This document shows positions 1 to 8,806 of a stretch of DNA of 64,000 nucleotides, one piece after another (within the stretch, counting starts at the first letter, position 1; each line of letters begins with the position of its first letter). A program made the position numbers and the translations under genes. The stretch is taken from positions 496,001 through 560,000 of the forward strand of contig NZ_CP054393.1 in assembly GCF_018024475.1 (NCBI RefSeq), given 5' to 3'. The notes below the pieces were generated by a model, which saw nothing but the letters and a program-made list of their open reading frames with translations, was not told the origin of the DNA and searched no databases. The DNA comes from Candidatus Phytoplasma luffae. Lineage in GTDB: Bacteria; Bacillota_I; Bacilli_A; Acholeplasmatales; Acholeplasmataceae.

Positions 1-2
1 TT

Positions 3-350
3 AAAAAAAGAAATATTCAATTAAAAAAAGTATTTTATTTTAATGTTGAAGAAAAAATATTAGAACAAAGAATGATGGGGAGAATAGTTTGCACTCAATG
101 TGGTGAAATTTATAATAAAGAAAAAAAACATCCAAAGATAAATGGTTTATGCGACAACGATAATAGTGTTTTAATACAAAGAAAAGATGATAATTTAGAT
201 ACTTTTAACCAACGTTTATCTATTTATAAAAGTGAAACCTTTCCTTTAGTAGAATATTACAAAAAAATGAATAAAATTTTTGAAATTAAAATAAAAGATG
301 GTCTTGAAACTATACAAGATATAACAAACACAATATTAAAACAATTATAA
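3..350 (+). CDS. adk: Adenylate kinase, C-terminal part (cut by window edge)
   Basis: The frame is open to the left edge, so the 5' end lies outside the window. About 115 residues are visible. Adenylate kinase interconverts ATP, AMP and ADP in the cytoplasm. The visible part starts before the LID domain and shows the Gram-positive zinc site: CTQC, then C and D in GLCDND, the Cys-Cys-Cys-Asp pattern of Bacillus-type enzymes. It is followed by IQRKDDN and a Y-x-x-x-T-x-P-L-V-E-Y-Y stretch, both typical of the family. An ATG at 72 is internal, because the family sequence continues upstream (N-V-E-E-K-I-L-E-Q-R). A strong hairpin follows the stop. It could be the usual chromosomal gene or a duplicate; its upstream neighbour is not visible. 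Confidence 0.9.
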   Translation, partial: KKRNIQLKKVFYFNVEEKILEQRMMGRIVCTQCGEIYNKEKKHPKINGLCDNDNSVLIQRKDDNLDTFNQRLSIYKSETFPLVEYYKKMNKIFEIKIKDGLETIQDITNTILKQL

Positions 351-351
351 A

Positions 352-412
352 AATAAAAAAATTTTTTCTATTTATTTAATAATATAAAAATAAATAGAAA
401 AAATTTTTTTAT
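352..412 (+). terminator. Hairpin after adk
   Basis: Long inverted repeat: a run of A and T followed by CTATTTAT pairs with ATAAATAG and the matching A and T run, ending in seven T. It suits a rho-independent terminator for adk. The stem is almost all A-T, so its strength is uncertain. Confidence 0.55.
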
Positions 413-509
413 AAAAAGAATAAATATAAATATTTTATTTTTTAAATAATAAAAAATCCGATTATTAAAATTAAAATAATTAGATTTTTTTTAGAAAATT
501 TCTAAAAAA

Positions 510-3500
510 ATGACAATAAAAATAAAAATATTATCTAATTTTATTTTTATATTGATAATATTTTATTCTCCGTTATACAATAAAATTTATTTATATGGGG
601 AAAAAATTTCAGAAGAATTAGAACAAGAATCTAATTCTATAAAACGTTTAAAATTTATTTTTCCGAAATTAAATAATAATCCTGAATTATTAAAAAAGGT
701 TTTGGAAGAGATAACAAAAGAATTTGATAATCCTATTTATTATAAGGAATCTAAAAAAAATATAAAAGAAAAAATTCATTTATTAGATCGATATAATATA
801 ATAAATGAATTTCCTGATGTTTTTGAACAAACAGTTTATGATATAAATAATTTTGTATTTGTTTTTATAGCTGATAAAGTAGATTTTACAAATTACGAAA
901 AATATCTTCAACACAAAAAAAACAATTTCGATTCAAATTTAGGATTTTTTTGGAAAAATTGGCAACCATCTAATACCGAATTTATTTCTAAATCAAAAAT
1001 TAATTTCTTAATAAATGTTTTTGAAGAAATTATGATTTTAGAAAAAGAATTAAATATTCAAAAAAATATAAACGTTAATGACCAAATTATAAAACAATTA
1101 AAAAATAAAATAAAAGAATATGATGATTTATTACAAACACAAGAAAACAACATTACAGAGAAAACAAAAGAAATTGAACAATTAAAATTAGAAATTTTAA
1201 ATAAAAATATTGATTTTAAACAATTAAATCAAGAAATACAAACAAAAAACAATTTTTTGAAAAAATATGAAGAAAAATTAAAAGAACATCAAATTTTATC
1301 ACAAGAAGAAAAAAATCTTTTACAAAACAATATTGATAAAATTAATAAAGAATTAAAATTATTGTATCAAAAATTACAAGAACAAGAGTTATTTTTGAAC
1401 TCGAAAGAACAAAAAATTAAAGATATATCGATAGAATTGAAAATCAAATTTCAAGAAATAGAAGAAATTAAAGAATTTAATCAAAAAGAAAAAAATTTTT
1501 TACAAGAAAGTATAAAAAATAAAATAGAAAACATTAATGAATTAAAAAAAATTATAAACGACTTTGAACAAAAAATCGGAAAATTACATAATAATTTAGA
1601 ACATTATAAAACTAAATTACAAATGCAAGAAGAAAAAATTAATAATTTAGAAATCAATTCAAAAAGAAAAGAAAATGAAATCTATTCATTAAAACAAGAT
1701 ATTAATTCTAAAAATATAGAATTGAATAAAAAAAAACAAGAATTACAAAACCAAAAACAAGGTTTTATGTTTTTCCAAAATAAATTAAAAAATGAGATAA
1801 GTCAATTACAAATCGATATTCAATATTTCCAAAATAAATTAATGCGTAAAGAAATTATTTTAAATTCTAACAATGAAGAAATTAATGATTTAAAGGAAAA
1901 ATTAAAAGATAAACAAAAAGAAATAATTCAAATAAAAACTTTAAATCAACAAGAAAAAGAAATATTAAACAGAAAATTAGAAGAAAATATTTCTAAAATT
2001 AAAAAAATAGAACAATTTTTAGCACATAATCAACAAGAAATTAAAGAAATCAAAGAAACTATTTTAATACAAGAAAATATAATAAAACAAAAACAATTTC
2101 AAATTGAACAAATTAAAGATAATATAGAAATTAAAAAAAATATTATATTCTCTTTAAATAGACAAATTAATTCTTTTAAAGAAGAAATTGAAAATAAACA
2201 AAAAGAAATTGATGAAAATAAAATATTATCAGAAACAGAAAAAAAAAATTTACAAAGAGAAATTGAAATAAATAAAATTAATATAAACACTTTAATAGAA
2301 CAAATTCAAACAAAAGAAGATAATTTGACAGAATATAAACAAGAAATTTTTTCTTTATCAAATGCGTTAAAAAACAAAAAAGAAGAAATTGAACAAATTA
2401 TACAAATGAATGAATTAGAAAAAAATAAATTAAAAAATATTATTGATAATCAGATTTCACAATTAAAAATAAATTCAGATCAATTAAAACTTTTACAAGA
2501 TGAAATAGATAAATTAAATGAAAAAATTGAAAATCAAAATATAATTATTGCTAAAAAAGAACAAAAAATTAATAATTTAAAAGATAAAATAAAAAATAAC
2601 AATATAGAAATATCATCTTTAAGTAAAAAAATAGAACAAACAGAAAAACAATTAAAACTTAATGCAGAAGAATTATTAAAAAATAAAAATTTATCAGAAA
2701 CAGAAAAAAATAATTTAAACCAAGAAATAAAAGAATTAGAAGCGAAAATTAAAAAATTACAAGATGATATATCTTTAAAAAGCGATAATTTAAATAAATT
2801 ACAAGAAGAAAATGAATTATTAGGAATTGATTTAAACAAACAAAAAGATAAATTAAAACAAAATCAAATTTTGAACGAACATGAAAAAACATTATTAGAA
2901 TCAAAAATAGATCGAACATTGCATTCTTTAGAACAAAATCAATTTGATTTAAAAGAGTATAAAAATAAAATAGAAAATTCATTAAAAGATAATACATTAT
3001 TTACTCGTTTAGTTTTGGAGTCAATGCGTAATATAGGTGATATGAATAAAGAAGTATTTCGTTTTATACACGAAATAAATAGCAAACAAGAAAATAAAAA
3101 AATAAATAATAATTTATTAGATAGTTTTGTTCAAAAAACTGATAAATTTCCTAATTTTAAAGATGTTATAGGTTCAGAAGTCGCTGTACAACAATTAAAA
3201 GAAAGTTTAACTCATTTAAAAAATACAGAATTATATAAAAAAATGGGAAATAGTAAATCCCCTAAAGGAGTTTTATTATATGGACCGCCAGGAACAGGAA
3301 AAACTTTTTTAGCAAAAGTATTCGCTAAAGAAGCTGGGTTACCTTTTTTTGCTGTATCATCAGATGATTTCTCTAGAAAATATGTTGGAGAAGCACCACA
3401 ATTAATTAAAAAACTTTTTGAAGAGGCTAGAAAAAACGCTCCTAGTATAGTTTTAATAGATGAATGCGAAGTGGCTTTTCGAAAACGTAATAGCGATGGT

Positions 3501-5438
3501 TTGAATTCAGATCATGGTAATGTTATTACTGCTTTTTTATCTCAAATAGAAGGTATTCAAACAGATCCGAAAAAACCAGTTTTTGTTATTGGTACTACAA
3601 ATTTTAAAGATGAAATTGATGATTCTATTTTAAGTCGTTTTAATAAATTAATTGAAATCGGTTTATGGTCTGAAAAAGATTTGAATATGTTTTTTAAAAC
3701 GTTATCTAAAAAATATAAATTAGATTTAAGAGCTTATAAATATTTAGATATTTTAACCCAAATGATTGTTGATTCTAATTTAGATTATTTAAGGACAGCT
3801 AGAAAATTAATAGAATTATTAGAACAATCCGCTGTAATTGCGACAAATCAACACAAACATTTGAATATTTTACCTATCGATTTAGAAACTGTTTTAAAAA
3901 GGATTATCGATCCACAATCAAAAATAAATTGGGAAAATCATAAACATGAAAAACATAATAGAAATGAATTATTTGATATTACAGAATATAAAAATATAGC
4001 GATTGAACATATTTTTAAAGATAGCGAAGAACTTGATAAAAGAAAAGGATTTTTTTCTTTAATAAAAGAAAAATATGATGTTCATAAGAAATTTGTATAT
4101 AATATAAATAATAAAAATGAATTTTCAGAAGTAGAAATATCAAAAGATGGACTAGAACAAATAAAAAATTTTTATTCATCAGAAAATCCTATACCTGAAG
4201 GTTTAATAGGTTTTTATTTCGAAAATATACAAAAAAACGAACAAAATAAATCAATAAAAAGTATTTCTTCTATAGAAGATATTTTAGATGAAGCTGTCAA
4301 AACCAAAGATCAAAAAATTTATTTTATTTGGGATATAGAAAAAATTAAACAAAATAAAATAATGATTGATGACATTGTAAACAAATACCAAAATATGTAT
4401 TCTTTTTTAAAATATGATTATGTTTTTAATGATCAAATATCACAAATGCATTCACAAATAGCAATAAATAAAGAAGGCATAACAAAAGAAATAATTAAAT
4501 ATATCGACGATATAAAAAAAAGATTATTTTTTGATGTTAATAGTTATTTGACTAAAATAAATAATTTGGCGGATTCTGAAAACAATTTATATATTGAAAA
4601 TAAAATAAAAACAAAAATAGAAGAAATATTAAATTCAAATACTTTTATCAATTTCGAACAAATAAAAAATAAAATTATTCATGATATGGAACAAAGTTTA
4701 AATCAAAACTTAGAATCATCTTTAAAAGAAAAAATTGATTTTTATATTCAAAAAATAAATCTTAATGAAGAAATTTTTTCAAAAACAGAAATAGAACAGT
4801 TAAAAGATAAAATTAAAGAAGATACAGAAAAAAATTTAATAATGTTTAAAAATTTTTCTTTAAAACAAATTAAAGAAAAAATAAAAGAAATAGAAAATAA
4901 ATATAATGATGAAATTTTTCAAAAAAAATGGAAAAATATAATAGATAAAATAAATATTAATTTTCATTTAGAAAAAGATAAAATAGTTGTTTATTTAGAA
5001 AATAAAACTAAAAAAGAATTGTTCTATCAAAATTTAAATTTAGAAGAAATAGTTGATACCCTGAATAGAGAATCTCAAAATCAAATTGAAAAAATAAAAA
5101 ATAATTTAAATAAGAAAATATTGAATAATATTCAAAATTATATTTTGATAGATAATATTTTAGGATCTGATTTTATTAATGAAGATATTGAATTAATAAA
5201 TAAAGGGGCAATATTAATGGTTCAAAATGAATTAAAAAAAGAAAAAATATCAGAAGAAGAAATTGATAATAAAATATTATCTTTTGTTAAAAATTATAAA
5301 ATAAAAAATAAAACAACAGATAAATATGATCATTTATATTCTTGGATAAAAAATAATTTTTATTGGCTCCAATACGTATTGATTATAATATTATTTAAAT
5401 TTTTTATGAAAAAAAATAAAAGAAAATATAAAAAATAA
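510..5438 (+). CDS. Giant membrane AAA+ ATPase with long coiled coil and degenerate FtsH-type protease region
   Basis: 1642 residues. A hydrophobic segment at about 7-29 looks like a signal anchor. Residues about 190-870 are an unbroken K/E/Q/N/I/L heptad region, a very long coiled coil. An AAA+ domain follows: Walker A GPPGTGKT at 925-932, Walker B with DECE at 984-987 (most FtsH proteins have DEID), sensor-1 GTTN and an arginine in SRFN. It resembles FtsH. Where FtsH has Y-HEAGH, this protein has EYKNIAIEH (about 1158-1166), so the zinc site appears lost. About 450 further charged residues lead to a C-terminal membrane segment (about 1612-1632) with a basic tail. Function is unknown; an ATP-driven membrane remodeller or chaperone is inferred. 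It sits just outside the PMU and shares the DECE variant with the PMU AAA+ protein at 9771, so it may be derived from one. Base composition matches its neighbours. Confidence 0.8.
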   Translation: MTIKIKILSNFIFILIIFYSPLYNKIYLYGEKISEELEQESNSIKRLKFIFPKLNNNPELLKKVLEEITKEFDNPIYYKESKKNIKEKIHLLDRYNIINEFPDVFEQTVYDINNFVFVFIADKVDFTNYEKYLQHKKNNFDSNLGFFWKNWQPSNTEFISKSKINFLINVFEEIMILEKELNIQKNINVNDQIIKQLKNKIKEYDDLLQTQENNITEKTKEIEQLKLEILNKNIDFKQLNQEIQTKNNFLKKYEEKLKEHQILSQEEKNLLQNNIDKINKELKLLYQKLQEQELFLNSKEQKIKDISIELKIKFQEIEEIKEFNQKEKNFLQESIKNKIENINELKKIINDFEQKIGKLHNNLEHYKTKLQMQEEKINNLEINSKRKENEIYSLKQDINSKNIELNKKKQELQNQKQGFMFFQNKLKNEISQLQIDIQYFQNKLMRKEIILNSNNEEINDLKEKLKDKQKEIIQIKTLNQQEKEILNRKLEENISKIKKIEQFLAHNQQEIKEIKETILIQENIIKQKQFQIEQIKDNIEIKKNIIFSLNRQINSFKEEIENKQKEIDENKILSETEKKNLQREIEINKININTLIEQIQTKEDNLTEYKQEIFSLSNALKNKKEEIEQIIQMNELEKNKLKNIIDNQISQLKINSDQLKLLQDEIDKLNEKIENQNIIIAKKEQKINNLKDKIKNNNIEISSLSKKIEQTEKQLKLNAEELLKNKNLSETEKNNLNQEIKELEAKIKKLQDDISLKSDNLNKLQEENELLGIDLNKQKDKLKQNQILNEHEKTLLESKIDRTLHSLEQNQFDLKEYKNKIENSLKDNTLFTRLVLESMRNIGDMNKEVFRFIHEINSKQENKKINNNLLDSFVQKTDKFPNFKDVIGSEVAVQQLKESLTHLKNTELYKKMGNSKSPKGVLLYGPPGTGKTFLAKVFAKEAGLPFFAVSSDDFSRKYVGEAPQLIKKLFEEARKNAPSIVLIDECEVAFRKRNSDGLNSDHGNVITAFLSQIEGIQTDPKKPVFVIGTTNFKDEIDDSILSRFNKLIEIGLWSEKDLNMFFKTLSKKYKLDLRAYKYLDILTQMIVDSNLDYLRTARKLIELLEQSAVIATNQHKHLNILPIDLETVLKRIIDPQSKINWENHKHEKHNRNELFDITEYKNIAIEHIFKDSEELDKRKGFFSLIKEKYDVHKKFVYNINNKNEFSEVEISKDGLEQIKNFYSSENPIPEGLIGFYFENIQKNEQNKSIKSISSIEDILDEAVKTKDQKIYFIWDIEKIKQNKIMIDDIVNKYQNMYSFLKYDYVFNDQISQMHSQIAINKEGITKEIIKYIDDIKKRLFFDVNSYLTKINNLADSENNLYIENKIKTKIEEILNSNTFINFEQIKNKIIHDMEQSLNQNLESSLKEKIDFYIQKINLNEEIFSKTEIEQLKDKIKEDTEKNLIMFKNFSLKQIKEKIKEIENKYNDEIFQKKWKNIIDKININFHLEKDKIVVYLENKTKKELFYQNLNLEEIVDTLNRESQNQIEKIKNNLNKKILNNIQNYILIDNILGSDFINEDIELINKGAILMVQNELKKEKISEEEIDNKILSFVKNYKIKNKTTDKYDHLYSWIKNNFYWLQYVLIIILFKFFMKKNKRKYKK

Positions 5439-5539
5439 ATATTTACAAAATTTTATTAAAAAAATATTGATTCTAATTTTTAAGTATACTGTAAACGATA
5501 ACCTTCATATAATTACAGTAAAAATAACAATATTTAATA

Positions 5540-6035
5540 GAATTTCAAAGATTCAGATGATGATTTATTAGCGGGTTATTTTGGCAACGGTGAAAGAAAA
5601 GAAAGAAACTATTTTTTATGACTTTATTGATTTAAGATGGGTAGGTAAGGGTTATTATCATATGTATTGTTTTCGGAAAATAGATGATACAAATAAACAA
5701 ACTTTATTAGATCATAAAAATATGTCATAATTAAATAAATTTAATGATACTTTTTAGTATTCTCGTTTAACAAATAGAATAATGAAAAAAATTTTAAGAA
5801 AGCTTTCGCCAATAATTATTAAAAAAATGCCAACTGATGGTTTTGTTGGCGAAGTTATTTTAAATATTTCATCTGATTTGTTTTCAGAAATGGTAATTAA
5901 TTATTAAATCAAGCAATTGAAGGTAATTCTCAAGCTTTGGCATTAGCAAGTAAAATCATTCATCATTCAGAAAGAACTTGCCCAGGGATAATTGAAGTGT
6001 TCCAAAACTTTAGACACTTTTTGTTTTTTAAAATT
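5540..6035 (+). pseudogene. Decayed reading frames between the giant AAA+ gene and the PMU
   Basis: About 700 bases here have no intact gene. Short frames that look protein-like are broken by stops and shifts: DLLAGYFGNGERKE runs into a stop near 5620, FIDLRWVGKGYYHMYCF continues in another frame, KMPTDGFVGEVILNISSD lies near 5825-5880, and GNSQALALASKIIHHSERT near 5920-5980. They could be pieces of one or two former genes. I do not recognise the family. A 64-codon frame at 5937-6131 is only the tail of this debris read through a terminator, so it is not called as a gene. Confidence 0.5.
6004..6022. repeat. Left copy of the 19-bp direct repeat
   Basis: AAAACTTTAGACACTTTTT, identical to 22235-22253. 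It lies in the debris left of the sigma factor gene. The preceding TGTTCC makes the segment loosely resemble an IS3-family end. Confidence 0.6.
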
Positions 6036-6040
6036 TCTTT

Positions 6041-6069
6041 AAGGCTAACTATTAAGTTAGTCTTTTTTT
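6041..6069 (+). terminator. Terminator before the PMU sigma gene
   Basis: The stem GGCTAACT / AGTTAGTC has a four-base loop and is followed by TTTTTTT. It insulates the PMU operon from read-through from the left. Confidence 0.7.
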
Positions 6070-6131
6070 ATTCTCTAAGAATAAAATTAATTTTCATATC
6101 TTTTCTAAAAACGTTTTTAGAAAGGGATTAA

Positions 6132-6752
6132 ATGTTAAGAAAAAAATTATTTAAAGATTTTTTAAAAAATAAAAAGAATTTAGAAATAAGAGATCAATTA
6201 ATTGATCTTCATTTGCCATTAATAAATAAAATTGTTGGTAAATTTAAATATTATCCTAAATTGCTCCAAAAACAAGATTTATATCAAGAAGGAGTTTTAG
6301 GATTAACGAAAGCCCTAAGTAATTACCAAGATTTAGGTTATGACTTTATCGCCTATGCAAAACCAACAATTAAATCTGAAATCAATGAACTAATAAGAAA
6401 AAGTTATTCTCCTTCAATCCCACAAAAATCTACTAAACCAAACAATATTAGTTTTCAAGAAGAAAAATATCAACCTTATAAAATCAGCAACCCCAATCCT
6501 CATCAATTATGGTTAAAACAAACAAATCACGAATGTTTGTTAAAAAAACTAAAAAAGAAATTAAGTAAAACAGGATTTAATATTATTTGTTTAAGTTTTG
6601 GTATCACTTTAGACAACATCAACGAAACTTATCAACGACCTCATACCAACCAAGAGATCGCGCTAAAAATAAATTTAAAACTTCAAACAATAATCAACAT
6701 CAAAAAAATAGCTATTCTAAAATTAAAACCTAAAAAACCAATGGAGAAATAA
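6132..6752 (+). CDS. fliA: PMU-encoded sigma-70 family factor (FliA/RpoD-like)
   Basis: 206 residues, much shorter than the main RpoD. Region 2 is clear: DLYQEGVLGLTKAL at about 49-62 (core-binding helix) and FIAYAKPTIKSEINELIRKS (-10 recognition and melting). The C-terminal part (about 135-200) should be region 4, with TNQEIALKINLKLQTI resembling the helix-turn-helix, but the match is weak and the end is very basic. RBS AGAAAGGG lies just before the ATG. First gene of the PMU and four bases ahead of ssb, so co-transcribed. It probably directs core polymerase to PMU promoters; that target is inferred. Phytoplasma PMUs usually carry such a gene, annotated fliA or rpoD. Confidence 0.85.
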   Translation: MLRKKLFKDFLKNKKNLEIRDQLIDLHLPLINKIVGKFKYYPKLLQKQDLYQEGVLGLTKALSNYQDLGYDFIAYAKPTIKSEINELIRKSYSPSIPQKSTKPNNISFQEEKYQPYKISNPNPHQLWLKQTNHECLLKKLKKKLSKTGFNIICLSFGITLDNINETYQRPHTNQEIALKINLKLQTIINIKKIAILKLKPKKPMEK

Positions 6753-6756
6753 AAAA

Positions 6757-7080
6757 ATGTTAAATAAAGTTCAATTAATCGGCCGCATCACTAACGCCCT
6801 AGAATCACAATACATTCATATTAATAATGAACAAATCACAAAAATTGATTTCAACTTAGCTATCAACAATAAAGATAAAGTTCAATTCATCCACTGTGTT
6901 GCCTTTCGTAATCAAGCAGAAAACATGAGTAAATATTTACACAAAGGTTCAAAAATATATATAGAAGGAACATTATCTATTCAAAAATACACTAATAACG
7001 AAAACCAAAACAAAACCAATACTAAAGTTATTTTAAACAATGTTATCTTTTTAGATAATAACCCCCCAACCCAAAATTAA
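6757..7080 (+). CDS. ssb: Single-stranded DNA-binding protein
   Basis: 107 residues with the SSB OB-fold: LNKVQLIGRITN at the start, FNLAINNKDKVQFIHCVAF, then A-E-N-M-x-K-Y-L-x-K-G-S-x-I-Y-I-E-G, the family core. It coats single-stranded DNA during replication and recombination. The chain ends soon after the fold (FLDNNPPTQN) and lacks the acidic C-terminal tip that normally recruits partner proteins. It is also shorter than typical chromosomal SSBs (about 150-180 residues). RBS TGGAGAAA lies in the end of the sigma gene. It likely serves replication of the PMU with DnaB and DnaG encoded downstream. Confidence 0.92.
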   Translation: MLNKVQLIGRITNALESQYIHINNEQITKIDFNLAINNKDKVQFIHCVAFRNQAENMSKYLHKGSKIYIEGTLSIQKYTNNENQNKTNTKVILNNVIFLDNNPPTQN

Positions 7081-7095
7081 AAAGGAGTCACTAAA

Positions 7096-7386
7096 ATGAC
7101 AAAAAAAGAATTAATCAAAACTATCGCAGTAATGCATAAAACTTCGGTTACTCAAACCCAAGATTTTTACAACTCGTTCGAAAATGCTTTAATCAAAGCA
7201 ATCACATCCAACGAAGAAGTGGTATTATCACCTTCAATTGGCAAATTCATCTTAAAATCAAGAAAAGCCCGCGTGGGAAGAAACCCCCAAACAGGTAAAA
7301 AACTCAAAATCCCTACAAAAACTGTGGTAAATTTTAAACTTTCTAAAACTATTAAAGATGAAGTCAAAAACCTTAAATTAAAATAA
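7096..7386 (+). CDS. himA: HU/IHF-family DNA-binding protein
   Basis: 96 residues, the normal size for HU. MTKKELIKTIA at the start and the signature GKFILKSRKARVGRNPQTGK (about 50-69), whose GRNPQTG is the DNA-bending arm, make this secure. The protein bends and compacts DNA as a dimer and often helps origin opening or transposition. RBS AAAAGGAGT eight bases before the ATG; 15 bases after ssb. PMUs commonly carry such a gene, usually annotated himA or hup. A role at the 11-bp repeats beyond dnaG is possible but inferred. Confidence 0.93.
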   Translation: MTKKELIKTIAVMHKTSVTQTQDFYNSFENALIKAITSNEEVVLSPSIGKFILKSRKARVGRNPQTGKKLKIPTKTVVNFKLSKTIKDEVKNLKLK

Positions 7387-7398
7387 GGAGAATAAATT

Positions 7399-7839
7399 AT
7401 GTTTATTTTTTCATTATTTGCAACAATTAGCAATTTTATCTTAAATTACTCTAAAGGATTTAGCACTACCGAAATCCTTGAACGAAGAATAGACGGAATC
7501 CAAACAACGATTTTCACTATTCTTATTGTCTCTGGTTTCAAACCTATTTTTAAATTAATTGCAAATATTTTGATTTTCGTCAAAGATTTGATTTTAGGCC
7601 TCTTTTTCCCCAACAAAAAACTCCAAAATTTAGAAATCCAAAACGCCAAACAAGAATATTTAGAAAAACAGTTATTAAAAAAACTAGATAAAATAAATGA
7701 AAACCAAGAAAAACTCCAATCCCAATTAGAAGTGCAAAAAGTAAAAGTTGCTCATTGGCAAGAGAAAAAAGCAAGAAAAAAAATACTAAAATTAAAAAAC
7801 AACAACAAACCTCACGGAAAGGAAAATGAAAATGAATGA
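7399..7839 (+). CDS. PMU membrane protein with coiled-coil tail
   Basis: 146 residues, family not recognised. The first half is hydrophobic, with likely membrane segments near 1-17, 34-50 and 53-72. The second half (about 80-135) is a K/E/Q/L coiled coil ending in a basic stretch. RBS TAAGGAGAA before the ATG. The next gene starts inside its end (14-base overlap), so the two are translationally coupled. Proteins of this shape are common in PMUs. Inference: the coiled coil faces the cytoplasm and could dock a partner such as the AAA+ protein. Confidence 0.75.
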   Translation: MFIFSLFATISNFILNYSKGFSTTEILERRIDGIQTTIFTILIVSGFKPIFKLIANILIFVKDLILGLFFPNKKLQNLEIQNAKQEYLEKQLLKKLDKINENQEKLQSQLEVQKVKVAHWQEKKARKKILKLKNNNKPHGKENENE

Positions 7840-8056
7840 ACTTAATTTCGCCATTGGATTTATCGTTGGCGCCCTATTCGCAACTGCTTTAATGTTTATT
7901 ATCAAAAAAATCTTTTTTAATTTTTTTCCATTACCAGAAATTAATAAAACAGATGAAACTAAAAAAGATAACAAACCCAATAAATCATCTTCAATTATTC
8001 CAAACCCAAATAACAATTCAAAAGAAAAAAATAATTTAGAAAGTGAAAATAATTAA
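7826..8056 (+). CDS. Small single-pass membrane protein of the PMU
   Basis: 76 residues. A hydrophobic segment at about 7-28 (FAIGFIVGALFATALMFII) is followed by a basic and aromatic patch and then a disordered tail rich in K, N, P, S and E. Family not recognised. It overlaps the gene before it by 14 bases, and its stop abuts the ATG of the YqaJ gene, so it sits in a tightly coupled trio. The tail probably lies in the cytoplasm if the N-terminus is outside. Function unknown. Confidence 0.7.
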   Translation: MKMNELNFAIGFIVGALFATALMFIIKKIFFNFFPLPEINKTDETKKDNKPNKSSSIIPNPNNNSKEKNNLESENN

Positions 8057-8692
8057 ATGAAAATTAATAATTTAAACCAACGAACTTCTGAGTGGTATAA
8101 TCATCGCAAAAAATATATCAATGCCTCTGAAATAGGAAGTATTACAGGAAATGACAAATTTAGAAGTTTAGAACAATTAATACATGACAAAATATTTGGA
8201 ACAACATTTACAAGCAATAAATTCACCGAACACGGCAACAAAACCGAACCCCTAGCGAGAACTTTTTTTGAAAAAATAACTAATCTAAAATTCCCTGATA
8301 CCATCTTTACTGATGATACTTTAGATATGTTTTCTGCAAGTCTTGACGGTTATAACGAACAAACCAACACTTTATTAGAAATTAAATGTCCTTATGTAGA
8401 TGAAAATAACAACATCTCCTCTACTTGGAATGGTTTCTTTTCACATAAAAAAATCCCTTCTAATTACTGGGCGCAAGTTCAATGTCAATTATATTGTTCT
8501 CAATCTAAATTCGCTTATTTCTTTGTTTATTTTAATGACACTAATTATCATGTTGTTAGGGTTTATCAAGATAATAATTTTATTAACCAAATGATTGCAG
8601 ACGGCAAAAAGTATTTAGAATTATTAAAACTCAATAAACAAGAATTACAACAGACAACTTATTTAAAAAAATTAAGTAAATTTAAAATATAA
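8057..8692 (+). CDS. YqaJ-type phage exonuclease (lambda Exo family)
   Basis: 211 residues. The start R-T-S-E-W-Y-N-H-R-K-K-Y-I-N-A-S-E-I-G matches the YqaJ viral recombinase opening (W-x-x-x-R...I-T-A-S-x). Then come G-x-x-x-E-P-L-A-R (about 55-63), SASLDGY (conserved Asp), LLEIKCP (E-x-K of the PD-(D/E)XK core) and a Q-V-Q pair in YWAQVQCQLY. These enzymes chew one strand of double-stranded DNA ends to start single-strand annealing recombination, usually with a partner annealase. SSB is encoded nearby but I see no obvious RecT or Beta protein. Its ATG directly follows the previous stop with only a weak RBS, so translational coupling is likely. It suggests PMU movement or resolution by phage-like recombination. 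Confidence 0.85.
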   Translation: MKINNLNQRTSEWYNHRKKYINASEIGSITGNDKFRSLEQLIHDKIFGTTFTSNKFTEHGNKTEPLARTFFEKITNLKFPDTIFTDDTLDMFSASLDGYNEQTNTLLEIKCPYVDENNNISSTWNGFFSHKKIPSNYWAQVQCQLYCSQSKFAYFFVYFNDTNYHVVRVYQDNNFINQMIADGKKYLELLKLNKQELQQTTYLKKLSKFKI

Positions 8693-8713
8693 AAAAAAGA
8701 AAGGAAACTAAAA

Positions 8714-8740
8714 ATGAAAATCCAAAAAAACCAAAAATAA
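8714..8740 (+). other. Eight-codon ORF with good RBS, probable gene remnant
   Basis: AAAGGAAA is followed by an ATG and MKIQKNQK, then a stop. The next 60 bases (a run ending TTTAGAAAGTAACAAAGAAATAA) resemble the end of the small membrane protein gene near 8020-8056. It looks like a decayed partial duplication rather than a functional peptide. Confidence 0.35.
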
Positions 8741-8806
8741 TTATTAAGAAAAAAACAATTTAGAAAGTAACAAAGAAATAAATAATTAATACAAAGGAGA
8801 AAAAAC

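Noticed and set aside
2099-2997. Minus-strand ORFs inside the giant AAA+ gene
   Set aside because: They are shadows of A-rich coiled-coil codons read backwards as F/L/S-rich frames.
5937-6131. 64-codon ORF before the sigma gene
   Set aside because: It reads through the 19-bp repeat and a terminator and only its first 25 codons look like former coding DNA.
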